From assembly GCA_964507325.1 (NCBI GenBank), contig CAZDQL010000057.1, forward strand, positions 1 through 40,915: a stretch of 40,915 nucleotides of DNA, in the 5' to 3' direction. A model generated the notes under the pieces. The model worked only from the letters and a program-made list of their open reading frames with translations. It did no database searches and was not told where the DNA came from. Numbering within the stretch: the first letter of the stretch is position 1; each line of letters begins with the position of its first letter. Made by a program: the position numbers and the translations under genes. Shown here piece after piece: positions 23,087 through 31,898 of the stretch. This stretch comes from CAZDQL01 sp964507325 (GTDB lineage: Bacteria > Planctomycetota > UBA1135 > GCA-002686595).

Positions 23087-24454
23087 CTACAGAATCACGA
23101 ACAGACTCTGGCCGATATCCGTATTGTCGAGGTACTTGCCGCGCATCGGGTCGTACGAGGTGGCAGCCCGGCGAAGCATGCGGGCGGAATCGCCCTTGGC
23201 AAACAGCGGGATCAACGAGTTCGTGTGGCTGTCGCTATGCCATTCCATGCCGGGTAGATTGAAAGGGCCGTTGTTGATCAGCGGCTCCCATGTCGGGTCG
23301 GAGCCGGGACCATTCAGGTAGCCGGTTTCGTGATCGCCGGTGACGATCACGAGCGTCTCCCCCCAGTTGCTGTTCGCCCGAACCCAGAGGATCACGGTCT
23401 CCACGGCCCTGTTGAAGTCGATCTGCTCCTCGATCATCCGGCCCGACTGACTGTCGTGACTTGCCCAGTCGACGGCGCCGCCCTCGATCATGAGACAGAA
23501 GCCGTCCTCGTCGTCATCCAGCACATTGAGAGCCGCGGCCGTCATCTCGGCCAGGCTCGGCACGGTCTGGACCAGCGGCTCGTCGAACGGATCCGCGTAT
23601 TCGTCGCCATCCCGCCTCTGCTGAAGCGTCTTGTAGACCTGCGCCGTGCCCAGCACCCGGCTCGGTGTCGGGCCCGACATCAGAGCCTGGAACTCCGCGC
23701 GAGTCTGAACCAGCGTCCACGGATCGTCGATCCCGTCACCATCGGCGTCGCCTCCGGCGATTCCCGCAACCAGGTCGTCCCAGGTGATCACGCCGCCGAC
23801 GTACTTGAAAGTGTTGGGCGAATCCAGCACATGGCCGTTGTCATCGAACCACGGGTGACCACAACCCATGATGACGTCCGCGCGGCTCGCGTTGACCATC
23901 TCCTTGCCGATCTGCACGTAGTGGCTGCGCGAGATGTTGTGGGCCACGAAACCCGCGGGGGTCGCATGGGTCCACTGGACGCTGGTCACGACTCCGGTCG
24001 ACTTCTGCAGGTCCTCGGCCAGATCCATGAAGTGCACCAACGGGTTCCCGGAAGCGTCCATGCCGATCATGCCGCTGTCCGTCTTGACGCCCGTTGACAT
24101 CGCCGTCGCCGCGGCGGCCGAGTCGGTGTACCCGCTCTTGACATGGTCGAAATCAGACCACGCCAGGGTCCAGTCGTATTCCCCTTCGTGAGCGTACGTG
24201 CTCATGCCGAGCCGAACAGGAAACCCTTCGTAGAGCTGCACCTCTGTCGCGCCGTACTCGTACAGGCTGGCCGCATCCACGTGGTTGTAGCCGCAGCCGT
24301 CGGCGATCAGGATGATGACGTTCTTCGCCAGCTCCCTCTTCGGCCCAAATCCGGGCTTGTCGCCGGCCAGAGACGGCGGTGCGAAGGTCATCAAGGCTCC
24401 CACCATTACCAGGGGCAGCCGTTTCGCAGCGAAGGCACGCAGTCGATCGGACAT
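23087..24454 (-). CDS. Secreted alkaline phosphatase (PhoA-like)
   Basis: The 455-residue product has a signal peptide ending SLAGDKPG. GAGGAAG lies just upstream of the ATG at 24454. Active-site motifs are in family order: the metal Asp in IADGCGYNH, the nucleophile Ser in YTDSAAAATAMSTG, THATPAGFVAH, Glu in MIEGGAVDWASHD, TGDHETG, and the final His in HTNSLIPLF. An EF-hand-like loop (DADGDGIDD) lies in an insert. It releases phosphate from organic esters outside the inner membrane. A good -35 is present, but nothing resembling a Pho box was recognised. Confidence 0.93.
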   Translation of the reverse strand: MSDRLRAFAAKRLPLVMVGALMTFAPPSLAGDKPGFGPKRELAKNVIILIADGCGYNHVDAASLYEYGATEVQLYEGFPVRLGMSTYAHEGEYDWTLAWSDFDHVKSGYTDSAAAATAMSTGVKTDSGMIGMDASGNPLVHFMDLAEDLQKSTGVVTSVQWTHATPAGFVAHNISRSHYVQIGKEMVNASRADVIMGCGHPWFDDNGHVLDSPNTFKYVGGVITWDDLVAGIAGGDADGDGIDDPWTLVQTRAEFQALMSGPTPSRVLGTAQVYKTLQQRRDGDEYADPFDEPLVQTVPSLAEMTAAALNVLDDDEDGFCLMIEGGAVDWASHDSQSGRMIEEQIDFNRAVETVILWVRANSNWGETLVIVTGDHETGYLNGPGSDPTWEPLINNGPFNLPGMEWHSDSHTNSLIPLFAKGDSARMLRRAATSYDPMRGKYLDNTDIGQSLFVIL

Positions 24455-24492
24455 GGTCTTCCTCGCTTTCCGACTGATGAGTCTCGTACTGA

Positions 24493-24521
24493 AGAATGGG
24501 AGAAGCAGATCGAACTGTCAA
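24493..24521 (-). promoter_or_regulatory. Candidate promoter of the alkaline phosphatase gene
   Basis: On the minus strand, a perfect TTGACA (24516-24521) is followed after 17 bases by CATTCT (24493-24498), a weak -10. The leader would be about 32 bases. A weak -10 with a strong -35 is compatible with activator control. Confidence 0.4.
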
Positions 24522-24605
24522 GCCCGTGCCATCAGCAGACGGTTGCGATCCATGAGCCAGGATTCGGTTCTGCTGTAGGTGTCCAGGGGATCTCCGCTGG
24601 CCCTT

Positions 24606-24697
24606 CTCGTAGGGTCGAGATACTCAGCCGACTGCAATTCCAGGTCGGCGAGTGGACGACGTCCACGACGCACGCCTCACGACGGCAGACTCCCGGC
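24606..24697. repeat. Dispersed repeat blocks F and E beside the transposase relic
   Basis: Block F (24606-24637) matches 21097-21128. Block E (24676-24693, GCCTCACGACGGCAGACTC) matches 4430-4447 and 2460-2478. Both abut the decayed transposase fragment, suggesting that they derive from the same lost element. Confidence 0.5.
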
Positions 24698-24711
24698 ACA
24701 TGTCCCCCTCC

Positions 24712-24897
24712 GTTCCCGGCCTCCGTGGCCAGGCCACGACGTTGGTCGTCGGTCAAGCGTGGAAGCTTGCCTCCGAGCTGGTCCTCGAGCACCTGGTTCT
24801 CCTCGACCAGGTACTCGATGACCTGCTGCTGCTGGCGATGGACCCAGCTTGAAATCGTCAGCAGGAGCAGCTGGAGCGGGTAAGTACCGGCCGTCAT
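24712..24897 (-). pseudogene. Transposase/integrase N-terminal relic
   Basis: On the minus strand from ATG 24897, residues read MTAGTYPLQLLLLTISSW, then VHRQQQQVIEYLVEENQVLE and DQLGGKLPRLTDDQRRGLA. This is the typical start of the integrase-core transposases abundant in Planctomycetota and Acidobacteria (a W-V-N/H-R-x-Q-Q-x-V-I-x-Y-L, E-E-N-x-V-L, L-T-D-x-Q-R-R pattern). After about 62 residues the homology stops and random sequence follows to a stop at 24532. No DDE catalytic domain is present. It is a truncated, inactive remnant. Confidence 0.75.
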
Positions 24898-24957
24898 CCG
24901 CCCATGATCACGGCGCCACTACCTCCGCTGAGACGAGGAGTTGCGGGTCGGCCGAGT
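24888..24957. repeat. Block B: probable end of the decayed insertion sequence
   Basis: This 70-base block covers the first codons of the transposase relic (ATGACGGCC on the minus strand) and its upstream leader. It matches 31771-31840 without gaps at about 75 percent, and in part 12841-12875 (ACGAGGAGTTGCG, then GTCGGCCG). No clear terminal inverted repeat can be set because the other end is lost. Confidence 0.65.
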
Positions 24958-25001
24958 CGCTGGACCCTACGCCCTACGCGATCGACTCTCGCGGCGACGA
25001 T

Positions 25002-27470
25002 CTAGTCGAAGAAGAAGAAGCGCAGCGACCGCGCGGGCACCGTCAAGTTGAAGGTCTGCGGCTGGCTCAGGTCGATGGACCCCAGCGATACGAGACCGGT
25101 GGCCGTCACTTCGCTCATGAGGTAGGTGCCGGGGCTCAGCCCGTGCTGCTCGGGATCGATCGTGTAGGAGAAAGCCTGATCGCCGGCCGTCACCCCGAGC
25201 GCGCGAGAGTCGTCCGGGCCCGTCCAGTTCATGAGCAGCACGCCGGCAGCGTCCAGGTCGGGTCGACCCCAGACCGCGGTGTACACGAGCGGTTGATCCG
25301 CACGGTACGGGGCGAAGGCCGGAAGCGGCAAGTCGGCGCGGGCCACGCTCGTCACGGGATCCCGCAGGCGCTGACCGAAGGTGACGAAGGTGCGCACCAG
25401 ATCCTGCTTCAGGATGCTCATGTACTGCTGGATCATGATCACCCAGTCGGCGTAATCGGGGAACGACGCCATCAGGCTCGCCAGCGTCTCCGAGGAGAGG
25501 ACGGATCCCGCCCACGGAGCATGGCCCATGAACAGGGCCGCAGCGTAGTGCCGGCGCAATTCGCGGGTGGCGTCGGGATCGGTGTAGAAACTCCGCGGGT
25601 AGGTGACCGCCGCGACCGTCCCGGTGATTTGATGGTCGTGGTAGACCGTCTCGAACAGCGGCGCGAGGCGCATGAGCGGGACTCCGCCGTCCAGGTCGGC
25701 ACTGAGGCCGGTGGCGTGCGCGTAGGCCAGCTCCGTGACCCCGACGTACATCTCGTTGTTGGACTCCGCGTACACGAAGTACTCGTCGATGCCCAGGGTG
25801 TAGCGCATGTAGTCACGCAACTCCTGGACGAGACGGATCTTCCCCTGCGTGTAGTAGCTACCTCCCCCCACCGGATGCCCGAGGTTGGGGTTGTACGTGA
25901 CTTCCGAGGGCGCGTTGCTGAAGACGTCCAGGTAGAGCCCCTTGGCCCCCAGAGCAGCTGTCTCCCTGGCGATGTGCCGGGTGAAGTTCGAGGCGAACGC
26001 GCTGGCGAGGTCGAGGTGAGTGACGGTAGTCGTACGCTGCTCTCCGGGAACGAGGCAACCCAGATTCCGGAAGCAGTTCGTCTGCTGGGATTGCACAACC
26101 TCCCCGTCCTCGTCCCAGATCGCGTAGTCCTCCACGCACTCCCCGAGGTGTTCGGGGACGAAGGAGGAGCGGTAGCCGGGGGCCGTCGTGCTGTAGAGCA
26201 GAGGCATGAAGTAGGGCGCGAAGTCGTCGCCCCGCGCCGCCACCAGGGGCGCGACGGCCTGGAAGTCGTTCTGGATGGGGAACCACTCACCCCAGTTGCC
26301 GTCGAAAGCGTTCTGATCCCAGTTGTAGAGGTGCGTGGGCATGCCCGTGACCCGAAAGAAAGTCTGCTGTTCTTCCAGGTTCCTCGGCCAGTGCTGGAAG
26401 CTCGCGTGGTCCCAGTTGCAGGGGCAGGGATCGGTGCCCGAGGTTCCAGGACAACACTGTTGCACGCCGCTGACCGCGAACATCTGAGCCGAACCGATGA
26501 TGTCCGAGAAGTCGGCATTGCGGTGCATGGGGCCCTTGGTCGTCCAGGATTGGCGCAACGCCCACTCGCGGTAGAAGCGTGTGGCGACGTACCAGTCGCC
26601 TCGCAGAACCCCGAGTGCGAACGCGAAGGGCGATCCGTAGGACTGCGCGACCAGGTTGTTCTCGGGGATGTTACGGAGCCTCAATCGCAGCGCGTCGGGC
26701 CCGCTGGGATGGTCGATCGGCTCCGCGCCGAACTCCTTCAAGTGCCCGGCGGGATCGCGTGTGGCCAGGTAGAGGTTGGCGGCGTCTTCCTCGGCGCCGT
26801 CGTAGTACGAGAAGTACTGCATGCTCAGGAAGCCGGGGTGCACGAGGAACTCGCCACTGCCGGCGCCCAGCAGCCCGTTGTGCATCGGATCGGGCAGCAG
26901 CCAGCCTCCGACGTAGGGATAGGTCAGGACGCCATCCCGCGACTCGCCCCGCTCCCTAAACAGAATACGGGGGAACACGACGGCGTAGAGGGACCGCGTC
27001 GTCGCGCTGGCATCGACGTCGATCTCCAGCTCGACCGCGCGGTCAGATGGTCCAGCCGTCGCCCTCACCGTGACGTCGAAGGTCTCACCCGCCGGCAGCG
27101 CCGCGACCCGCACCCTCTTCCAGGTCGCTCTGAAGGAGCTCGCCGTGCTATTGAAGTCGAACTGGAAGCGCGTCGAGGAAGGTCCGACATCGCCCAGCAC
27201 GGTCTTCGTGATCGGATCCCGAAGCTCGACCGTCCACAGGTCCGTTTCATCGAAGAAGAAGGCCTCGCGCTCTGCGGCGTCCCCCGCGCAGGACAGGACC
27301 AGCCCGTACGTCGGATCCAGACGATAACCGAGGAAGACCCGGCCGTTTCCGATCTGGCGCTGGCCAGCTGGAACCAGTACCTCCGAGGCGCTAGCGCGCG
27401 AAGTGTCTACCAGCGCAGCCAAGATCCAACAGCAGGTGAGGGCGAAAGGGGTGAAACCGCTTCTGCGCAT
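25002..27470 (-). CDS. Secreted DUF6259-like protein, probable glycoside-hydrolase-like
   Basis: The 822-residue product has a signal peptide after MRRSGFTPFALTCCWILAAL. GGGAGAG about 6 bases before the ATG at 27470 fixes the start; an in-frame ATG at 27671 would give an implausible 67-residue charged leader. A beta-sandwich N-terminal part (about 30-270) is followed by a barrel-like region (THLYNWDQNAFDGNWGEW; GAKGLYLDVFSNAP; FVYAESNNEMYVG) and a C-terminal beta domain. This order resembles DUF6259, thought to be carbohydrate-active. The aspartate in YLDVF and the glutamate in YAESNN are candidate catalytic acids by position only. There is a cysteine-rich loop (QQCCPGTSGTDPCPCNW). Confidence 0.78.
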   Translation of the reverse strand: MRRSGFTPFALTCCWILAALVDTSRASASEVLVPAGQRQIGNGRVFLGYRLDPTYGLVLSCAGDAAEREAFFFDETDLWTVELRDPITKTVLGDVGPSSTRFQFDFNSTASSFRATWKRVRVAALPAGETFDVTVRATAGPSDRAVELEIDVDASATTRSLYAVVFPRILFRERGESRDGVLTYPYVGGWLLPDPMHNGLLGAGSGEFLVHPGFLSMQYFSYYDGAEEDAANLYLATRDPAGHLKEFGAEPIDHPSGPDALRLRLRNIPENNLVAQSYGSPFAFALGVLRGDWYVATRFYREWALRQSWTTKGPMHRNADFSDIIGSAQMFAVSGVQQCCPGTSGTDPCPCNWDHASFQHWPRNLEEQQTFFRVTGMPTHLYNWDQNAFDGNWGEWFPIQNDFQAVAPLVAARGDDFAPYFMPLLYSTTAPGYRSSFVPEHLGECVEDYAIWDEDGEVVQSQQTNCFRNLGCLVPGEQRTTTVTHLDLASAFASNFTRHIARETAALGAKGLYLDVFSNAPSEVTYNPNLGHPVGGGSYYTQGKIRLVQELRDYMRYTLGIDEYFVYAESNNEMYVGVTELAYAHATGLSADLDGGVPLMRLAPLFETVYHDHQITGTVAAVTYPRSFYTDPDATRELRRHYAAALFMGHAPWAGSVLSSETLASLMASFPDYADWVIMIQQYMSILKQDLVRTFVTFGQRLRDPVTSVARADLPLPAFAPYRADQPLVYTAVWGRPDLDAAGVLLMNWTGPDDSRALGVTAGDQAFSYTIDPEQHGLSPGTYLMSEVTATGLVSLGSIDLSQPQTFNLTVPARSLRFFFFD

Positions 27471-27777
27471 GGACGCTCTCCCTCGTTGTTCGCTCATTCG
27501 GCTGTTGGTCATTCGATCCGATACCTCGACCACAGACTCCCCTGTACGGCCTTCGCTGCGATTCGGCAATGACAATACGGAAGGAGTACACCGCGCCGTG
27601 GATACCTCTTCCTCGGAACGTCGCGAGGCCCGGGCCAGCTGTTGGTGGAGTGCCCGGGGTTCGGCACGCAACCTCGGGATGGCATCACTGTCCCGACCCG
27701 TAGGTCCTCCCCGATTCCGTATGGACTGACCGCAGGAACCGTGTCAGCCTGGGTCCGCGAACGGCCGAGGAGAGCCC
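27471..27777. other. Intergenic region between divergent genes
   Basis: This 307-base region lies between the DUF6259-like and propeller genes. It must hold both promoters. On the minus strand, TTGCCG and TACAGG 17 bases apart is the best but weak candidate. No repeat block or RNA structure was recognised with confidence. Confidence 0.4.
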
Positions 27778-29085
27778 ATGCCGAATCCCGGGATACGAGC
27801 CAAGTTCACGACCGTCCCTTTCCTCCTGCCCGTCCTGGCGGTACTTCTCGCGAGCACCACCGAGGCGCAGGTTCATGACTCGAGGCCATTCGCACCGATC
27901 GACTGGCCATCGAAGCCCCCCCCCGATTGTCCCTTCGAACCCTCCGAGGACATCGTCGGCATCACCTTCACGGGGAGGTATCGGGCGTACACGAATGCCG
28001 ACTGCTGGTATCTCTCCTGGGCCTCCGACGGGAACATGTACTCGCCCTTCTCCGACGGCTCGGTGCACAACCTGCAGCCCGACGGAAGCATTGAAGTGAT
28101 CAGAACCCTGGGCAACCGCCCGAAGATCAAGGAGCTGTACCAGCTCGACGACACTGACGTCGGTTACGGCAAGGTCATCGGCGACGACCCGATGAATCTC
28201 ACGGTGATCGGCCTGGGTGCCCTGCCCGTTCGCAGTGCCCCGTACCCAGAGCGGTACCCGTCGGGCAGCCTCGTGCACGACGGCATCTGGTACCACGGAA
28301 GTCACTCGGAGGGCGAAGGGGGCCTCGGACCGTTCGTGGGGTTCCGCATCTCCCGGGACTACGGCCAGACCTGGACCAGCGAACCGGATGATCCCACCCG
28401 GCCCCTCTTCGGTGAGGCTGCCCTGGACGAGGAGGGCAGGCCCAGCTGGATTCCCATCCAGATCGGCGAGCCCTTCTTCGTGGACTTCGGCAAGAACCTG
28501 GAGCACTCGCCCGATGGCAAGGCCTACCTGGTGGCCCACGGTGCCACCGAGCGTCACGGCCGGCCCAGGATTCAGACCTCCGCGTGGGGCCTGGGCGACG
28601 AGGCCTACTTGCTGCGAGTCACTCCGAACCCGGAAACGATGAACGACGCGAGTGCGTACGAGTTCTTCGCCGGGCATGACGCTGAGGGCCACCCGGTCTG
28701 GACCGGCGATCGCTCGGAGATGCAGCCGCTGATCGATTGGCGGGGCAAGGTCGGCCCCGCCTCCATCACCTACAACCCGGCCCTGGAGAAGTTCCTGTGT
28801 TGCGTGACCGACGGGCGTGACCTCCACGGGAAGTACGACACCTACCTGCTGGAATCCAATCAGCTCACGGGCCCGTGGAAGCTGATCGTCTACATGGAGC
28901 ACTTCGGGGAGCAGGCCTACTTCGTGAACTTCCCCTCGAAGTTCATCAGCCGAGACGGCCGCACCGCCTGGCTCTGCTACTCGGCCAACTTCAGCAAGGG
29001 CGGTCTCAATCCCGAACTCGAGCCCAAGCCTCCTGGAAGCCGCTACGGCATGACCCTCCAGGAGGTCCGGTTGCGAGCGAAGTGA
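27778..29085 (+). CDS. Secreted beta-propeller protein (DUF4185/sialidase-like)
   Basis: The 435-residue product has a signal peptide (FLLPVLAVLLASTTEAQ). GGAGAG lies 4-9 bases before ATG 27778. Sequence of blade type is visible: ADCWYLSWASDGNMY, GFRISRDYGQTWTSEPDD (an Asp-box-like S-x-D-x-G-x-T-W), GPASITYNPALEKFLCC and TAWLCYSANF. These suggest a five- or six-bladed propeller with glycan-acting relatives (DUF4185, sialidase or GH43-like). I cannot name the catalytic residues, so the activity is unknown. It is divergent from the DUF6259-like gene, which hints at joint use on one substrate. Confidence 0.75.
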   Translation: MPNPGIRAKFTTVPFLLPVLAVLLASTTEAQVHDSRPFAPIDWPSKPPPDCPFEPSEDIVGITFTGRYRAYTNADCWYLSWASDGNMYSPFSDGSVHNLQPDGSIEVIRTLGNRPKIKELYQLDDTDVGYGKVIGDDPMNLTVIGLGALPVRSAPYPERYPSGSLVHDGIWYHGSHSEGEGGLGPFVGFRISRDYGQTWTSEPDDPTRPLFGEAALDEEGRPSWIPIQIGEPFFVDFGKNLEHSPDGKAYLVAHGATERHGRPRIQTSAWGLGDEAYLLRVTPNPETMNDASAYEFFAGHDAEGHPVWTGDRSEMQPLIDWRGKVGPASITYNPALEKFLCCVTDGRDLHGKYDTYLLESNQLTGPWKLIVYMEHFGEQAYFVNFPSKFISRDGRTAWLCYSANFSKGGLNPELEPKPPGSRYGMTLQEVRLRAK

Positions 29086-29572
29086 GAGCCCGTCCTCGAT
29101 CGAAGCACGCCGTCACGACAACCAGTCCACCACTGGTGTCTCCCTGGCGCCCACCGGCGCGTCGATTGCGCGGTCGTCGGGTGGGCTTGCGGTCCGCCGG
29201 CGTATTCAGGGTGTTCCTGCCGGGGTCGTGGCGTTTCCTCTCGAAGGGGCGAGGGACCGCCGGGCGCGCCGCAGCAGGGCGTACGACCCACTCCTGGCCC
29301 TGGCACGGGGCATTTCAGACACTCTCGGCGCGAGGATCCTCCGCCTTGATCCCGAGACGGTCGCGACGGGGAACGTTGCAGCGAGGATCCTCTCCCCCTC
29401 AAGGTGATCCTACGGGTCCGCGGGGCGGGTCACCGTTGCAGGGCTTCGCCAGGCTTCAGGGCAGGCGCTGGTCGCTGGTCCAGTACACCTGGTCTCGAAG
29501 ACAATGCTGCCACCAGGCATTTGCTGTCACCGGAGAACTCGTCAGGCCGGCGACCGTTCTCGCCAGCGCCCT
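29086..29572. other. 487-base convergent intergenic region with two 10-bp palindromes
   Basis: No coding sequence is convincing here. GAGGATCCTC, a perfect palindrome, occurs at 29332-29341 and 29383-29392, each preceded by GC (GCGAGGATCCTC) and 51 bases apart. The region separates the ends of the propeller and S46 genes. No terminator with a T run is seen. Confidence 0.4.
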
Positions 29573-31654
29573 CTAGCGACCGGTCAGCTCCGCGGCCAGC
29601 TCCTCCGCGCCATAGATCTTGCGAATGGCCTCGAGGATCCCCGCGCTGTGGACGGCGACGGCGCGGTGGATGGACTCGTCGTAGATGAAGTTGGCGGTCA
29701 GGGACTGGATGTTGCCGTCGAAGATCAGGCCCACGAGCTGCGCGTCGCGGTCGATGACCGGGCTGCCCGAGTTGCCGCCGATGATGTCCGTCGTGCAGAC
29801 GAAGTTCAGGGGCGTGGCCATGTCGATCTCCGCCTCCGCCGCCTTCACCTTCGGCGCCAGGTCGAAGGGGGGCTGAGCGTCGAAGCTCGCGGCCCGGTCG
29901 AAGAGGCCGTAGTAGGTGGTCTTGTACGGCACGAGGGTCGTCCCCTCGGGGTAGCCCTGGACGGTGCCGTAGCTGAGCCGCAGGGTGAAGTTGGCGTCGG
30001 GGTTCTTGGAGCGACCGTAGATCTCGAAGCGCGCCTGGGCCAGGCGCGTGCCGGCCGAAGCCAGGACGCTCTCGATCTTCTCCTCGTACCACGCGCGGTC
30101 GGCGCGTGTGTCGGCGTCCAGCGCGCGCGCCAGGGCGATCATGGTGTCGGTCGAGGCCTCGACCGCGTCCACGCCGCCCTCCACCAGAGCCCGGCGCGCC
30201 GCCGGATCGGCGAGCTGCGTGCCCGCGACGAGGTCCGCGGCGGCCGCCTCGGGCTCGCGGCCCGCGAGCACCGTGCGCAGGAAGGGATCCTCGGCCCCGA
30301 GCTCCGCCAGGGCCAGGCGCAGCCGGGCCGCCAGCATGGCCTGCTCGAGGTCGGGGTAGACGGGGGCCGGGGAGTAGAGGCCGTGGCGCAGGGAGTCCAG
30401 GTTCGACTCGCGGTACTCGGCGAGCCGCTCGTCGTTGGGCTTCTCCACCTCCTGCACGAGCTGCACGATCGTGCTAGCGTTCCTCAGGAGGCTGGAGCCC
30501 AGGCTGCGGACCATGCGCTGCGCCGCCACCGCCTGGAGCTCGCGCTGGACCGCCTCGATCTCGTCCCAGGCGCCGGCGTACTGTCGCTGCAGGTCGGGGT
30601 CGTCGGCCACGCGCTCGCGTAGCTCCGCCTCCTCGGCGGCCTTGAGGGCCATCAGGTCCGGATCCAGCAGCCCCTCGAACTGGCCGGTGTAGGCCTTGCG
30701 CGAGTTCTGGTAGCCGAAGATCCAGTTCCGCGCGCGGCGCTCCTCCTCGGGTCCCCGCGCCGCGAACTCCTGCAGGGCCTCCAGGGTGCCGTCGATGCGA
30801 CGCAGTGCGAGGGGCAGGTACACGTCCCGCTGGTACTCGATCTGGGCCAGGGTCTGCCGGCGATCCGTGCCGCCGGGGTTGCCGGATACGAAGACGAGCT
30901 CGCCCTCGTCAGCCCCGCTCGCGCTCCAGGAGAAGTAGTGCTGCGATTCCAGCGGGCGGCCGTCCTCGTAGACCCGGAAGAAGGTCATGTCCAGGTCGTG
31001 GCGCGGGAAGGTGAAGTTGTCCGGGTCGCCGCCGAAGTAGGCGGCCTGCTGCTCGGGTGCGAAGACGAGGCGCACGTCGGTGAACTTGCGGTAGCGGTAG
31101 AGCCAGTACTCCCCTCCCTCGTAGAGGGACACGACGTTGGAGCGCAGGCCGGTCTCCTCGAAGGACTCGAGCTCGATGCGGGCCCTCTCGGCCTTGCGTC
31201 GGGTGTTGGCCTCGCTCCCGGAGGCTCCCTCCGCGGCGCCGTGCACGCGCGCGGTGACGTCCAGCATCGACTCGAGCACGTTGAGCTCGATGTCGGGGCA
31301 CGGTAGCTCCTGCTCCGGCGTGCGCGCCAGGAAGCCGACGCGCGCGATGTCGCGCTCCGCCGTGGAGAGCTTCTGGAGCTGCCCGAGGGCGACGTGGTGG
31401 TTGGTCAGCACCAGGCCGCGGGGCGACACGAAGGATCCCGATCCCCCGTCGTTGAAGCGCACGGAGGCCAGGCGCACGTGCTCCATCCACTCCGCGGTGG
31501 GTTCGAAGTCGTAGCGCGCCTTCCAGTGCGCGAGCGGGGGATTGTGGAAGGTCCACATGCCCTCGTCGGCGTGGCCCGGGCCGGAGGTGAGCGTTGCGGC
31601 GACGAGGGCGCCGAGGAACAGGGGGGGGATGGTCGTCAGGCGAAGTTTCTTCAT
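29573..31654 (-). CDS. S46 family dipeptidyl-peptidase (DPP7-like)
   Basis: The 693-residue product has a signal peptide (MKKLRLTTIPPLFLGALVAA) and the mature start DEGMWTFHN common in the family. The catalytic triad is visible: His in VLTNHHVALG, Asp in PRHDLDMTFFRVY and Ser629 in IGGNSGSPV. A helical domain fills about 300-520. The residue 18 positions after the serine is Gly647 (LIFDGN). Glycine there is the DPP7 state, with Arg found in the acidic-specific DPP11, so hydrophobic residues at P1 are predicted. It removes dipeptides from peptide N-termini in the periplasm and complements the S9, M28 and M24 enzymes of this window. Confidence 0.93.
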   Translation of the reverse strand: MKKLRLTTIPPLFLGALVAATLTSGPGHADEGMWTFHNPPLAHWKARYDFEPTAEWMEHVRLASVRFNDGGSGSFVSPRGLVLTNHHVALGQLQKLSTAERDIARVGFLARTPEQELPCPDIELNVLESMLDVTARVHGAAEGASGSEANTRRKAERARIELESFEETGLRSNVVSLYEGGEYWLYRYRKFTDVRLVFAPEQQAAYFGGDPDNFTFPRHDLDMTFFRVYEDGRPLESQHYFSWSASGADEGELVFVSGNPGGTDRRQTLAQIEYQRDVYLPLALRRIDGTLEALQEFAARGPEEERRARNWIFGYQNSRKAYTGQFEGLLDPDLMALKAAEEAELRERVADDPDLQRQYAGAWDEIEAVQRELQAVAAQRMVRSLGSSLLRNASTIVQLVQEVEKPNDERLAEYRESNLDSLRHGLYSPAPVYPDLEQAMLAARLRLALAELGAEDPFLRTVLAGREPEAAAADLVAGTQLADPAARRALVEGGVDAVEASTDTMIALARALDADTRADRAWYEEKIESVLASAGTRLAQARFEIYGRSKNPDANFTLRLSYGTVQGYPEGTTLVPYKTTYYGLFDRAASFDAQPPFDLAPKVKAAEAEIDMATPLNFVCTTDIIGGNSGSPVIDRDAQLVGLIFDGNIQSLTANFIYDESIHRAVAVHSAGILEAIRKIYGAEELAAELTGR

Positions 31655-31770
31655 GATCGGGTTCCCGAGGACAGGGAATCCGAGCGCTTGTCTCGCGCTC
31701 CTGGAGGGGGAGAGGTTCTAGCAGGCGCCCCGGGGGCTGTCCACCGCGCCGAGCCGGTGCGGGAAGAGGT

Positions 31771-31840
31771 CGGCCGTCATTGCCTCATGACCGCCATGCC
31801 GCAACCTCCACCGAGACAAGGAGTTGCGGATCGACCGAGT
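31771..31840. repeat. Block B solo copy
   Basis: CGGCCGTCAT to GAGTTGCGGATCGACCGAGT aligns without gaps to 24888-24957 at about 75 percent. The complement keeps the ATGACGGCCG start-codon region of the transposase relic, but no transposase sequence follows. It lies in the 244-base gap between the S46 and PepSY genes, which holds nothing else recognised. Confidence 0.65.
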
Positions 31841-31898
31841 CCATGCACCCCAACGGCTCGGAGGAATGGCACCCCACGATTCGATGCCGGCTGGGGTG

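Noticed and set aside
24532..24711. Continuation of the transposase gene
   Set aside because: After about 62 residues the frame no longer resembles integrase proteins and has no DDE motif; it only happens to stay open.
24849..27572. A 907-codon open frame on the plus strand opposite the DUF6259-like gene
   Set aside because: It is rich in Arg, Val, Gly and His with no recognisable domain, as expected for the antisense of a high-GC gene. The minus strand has a signal peptide, a ribosome site and domain-like sequence.
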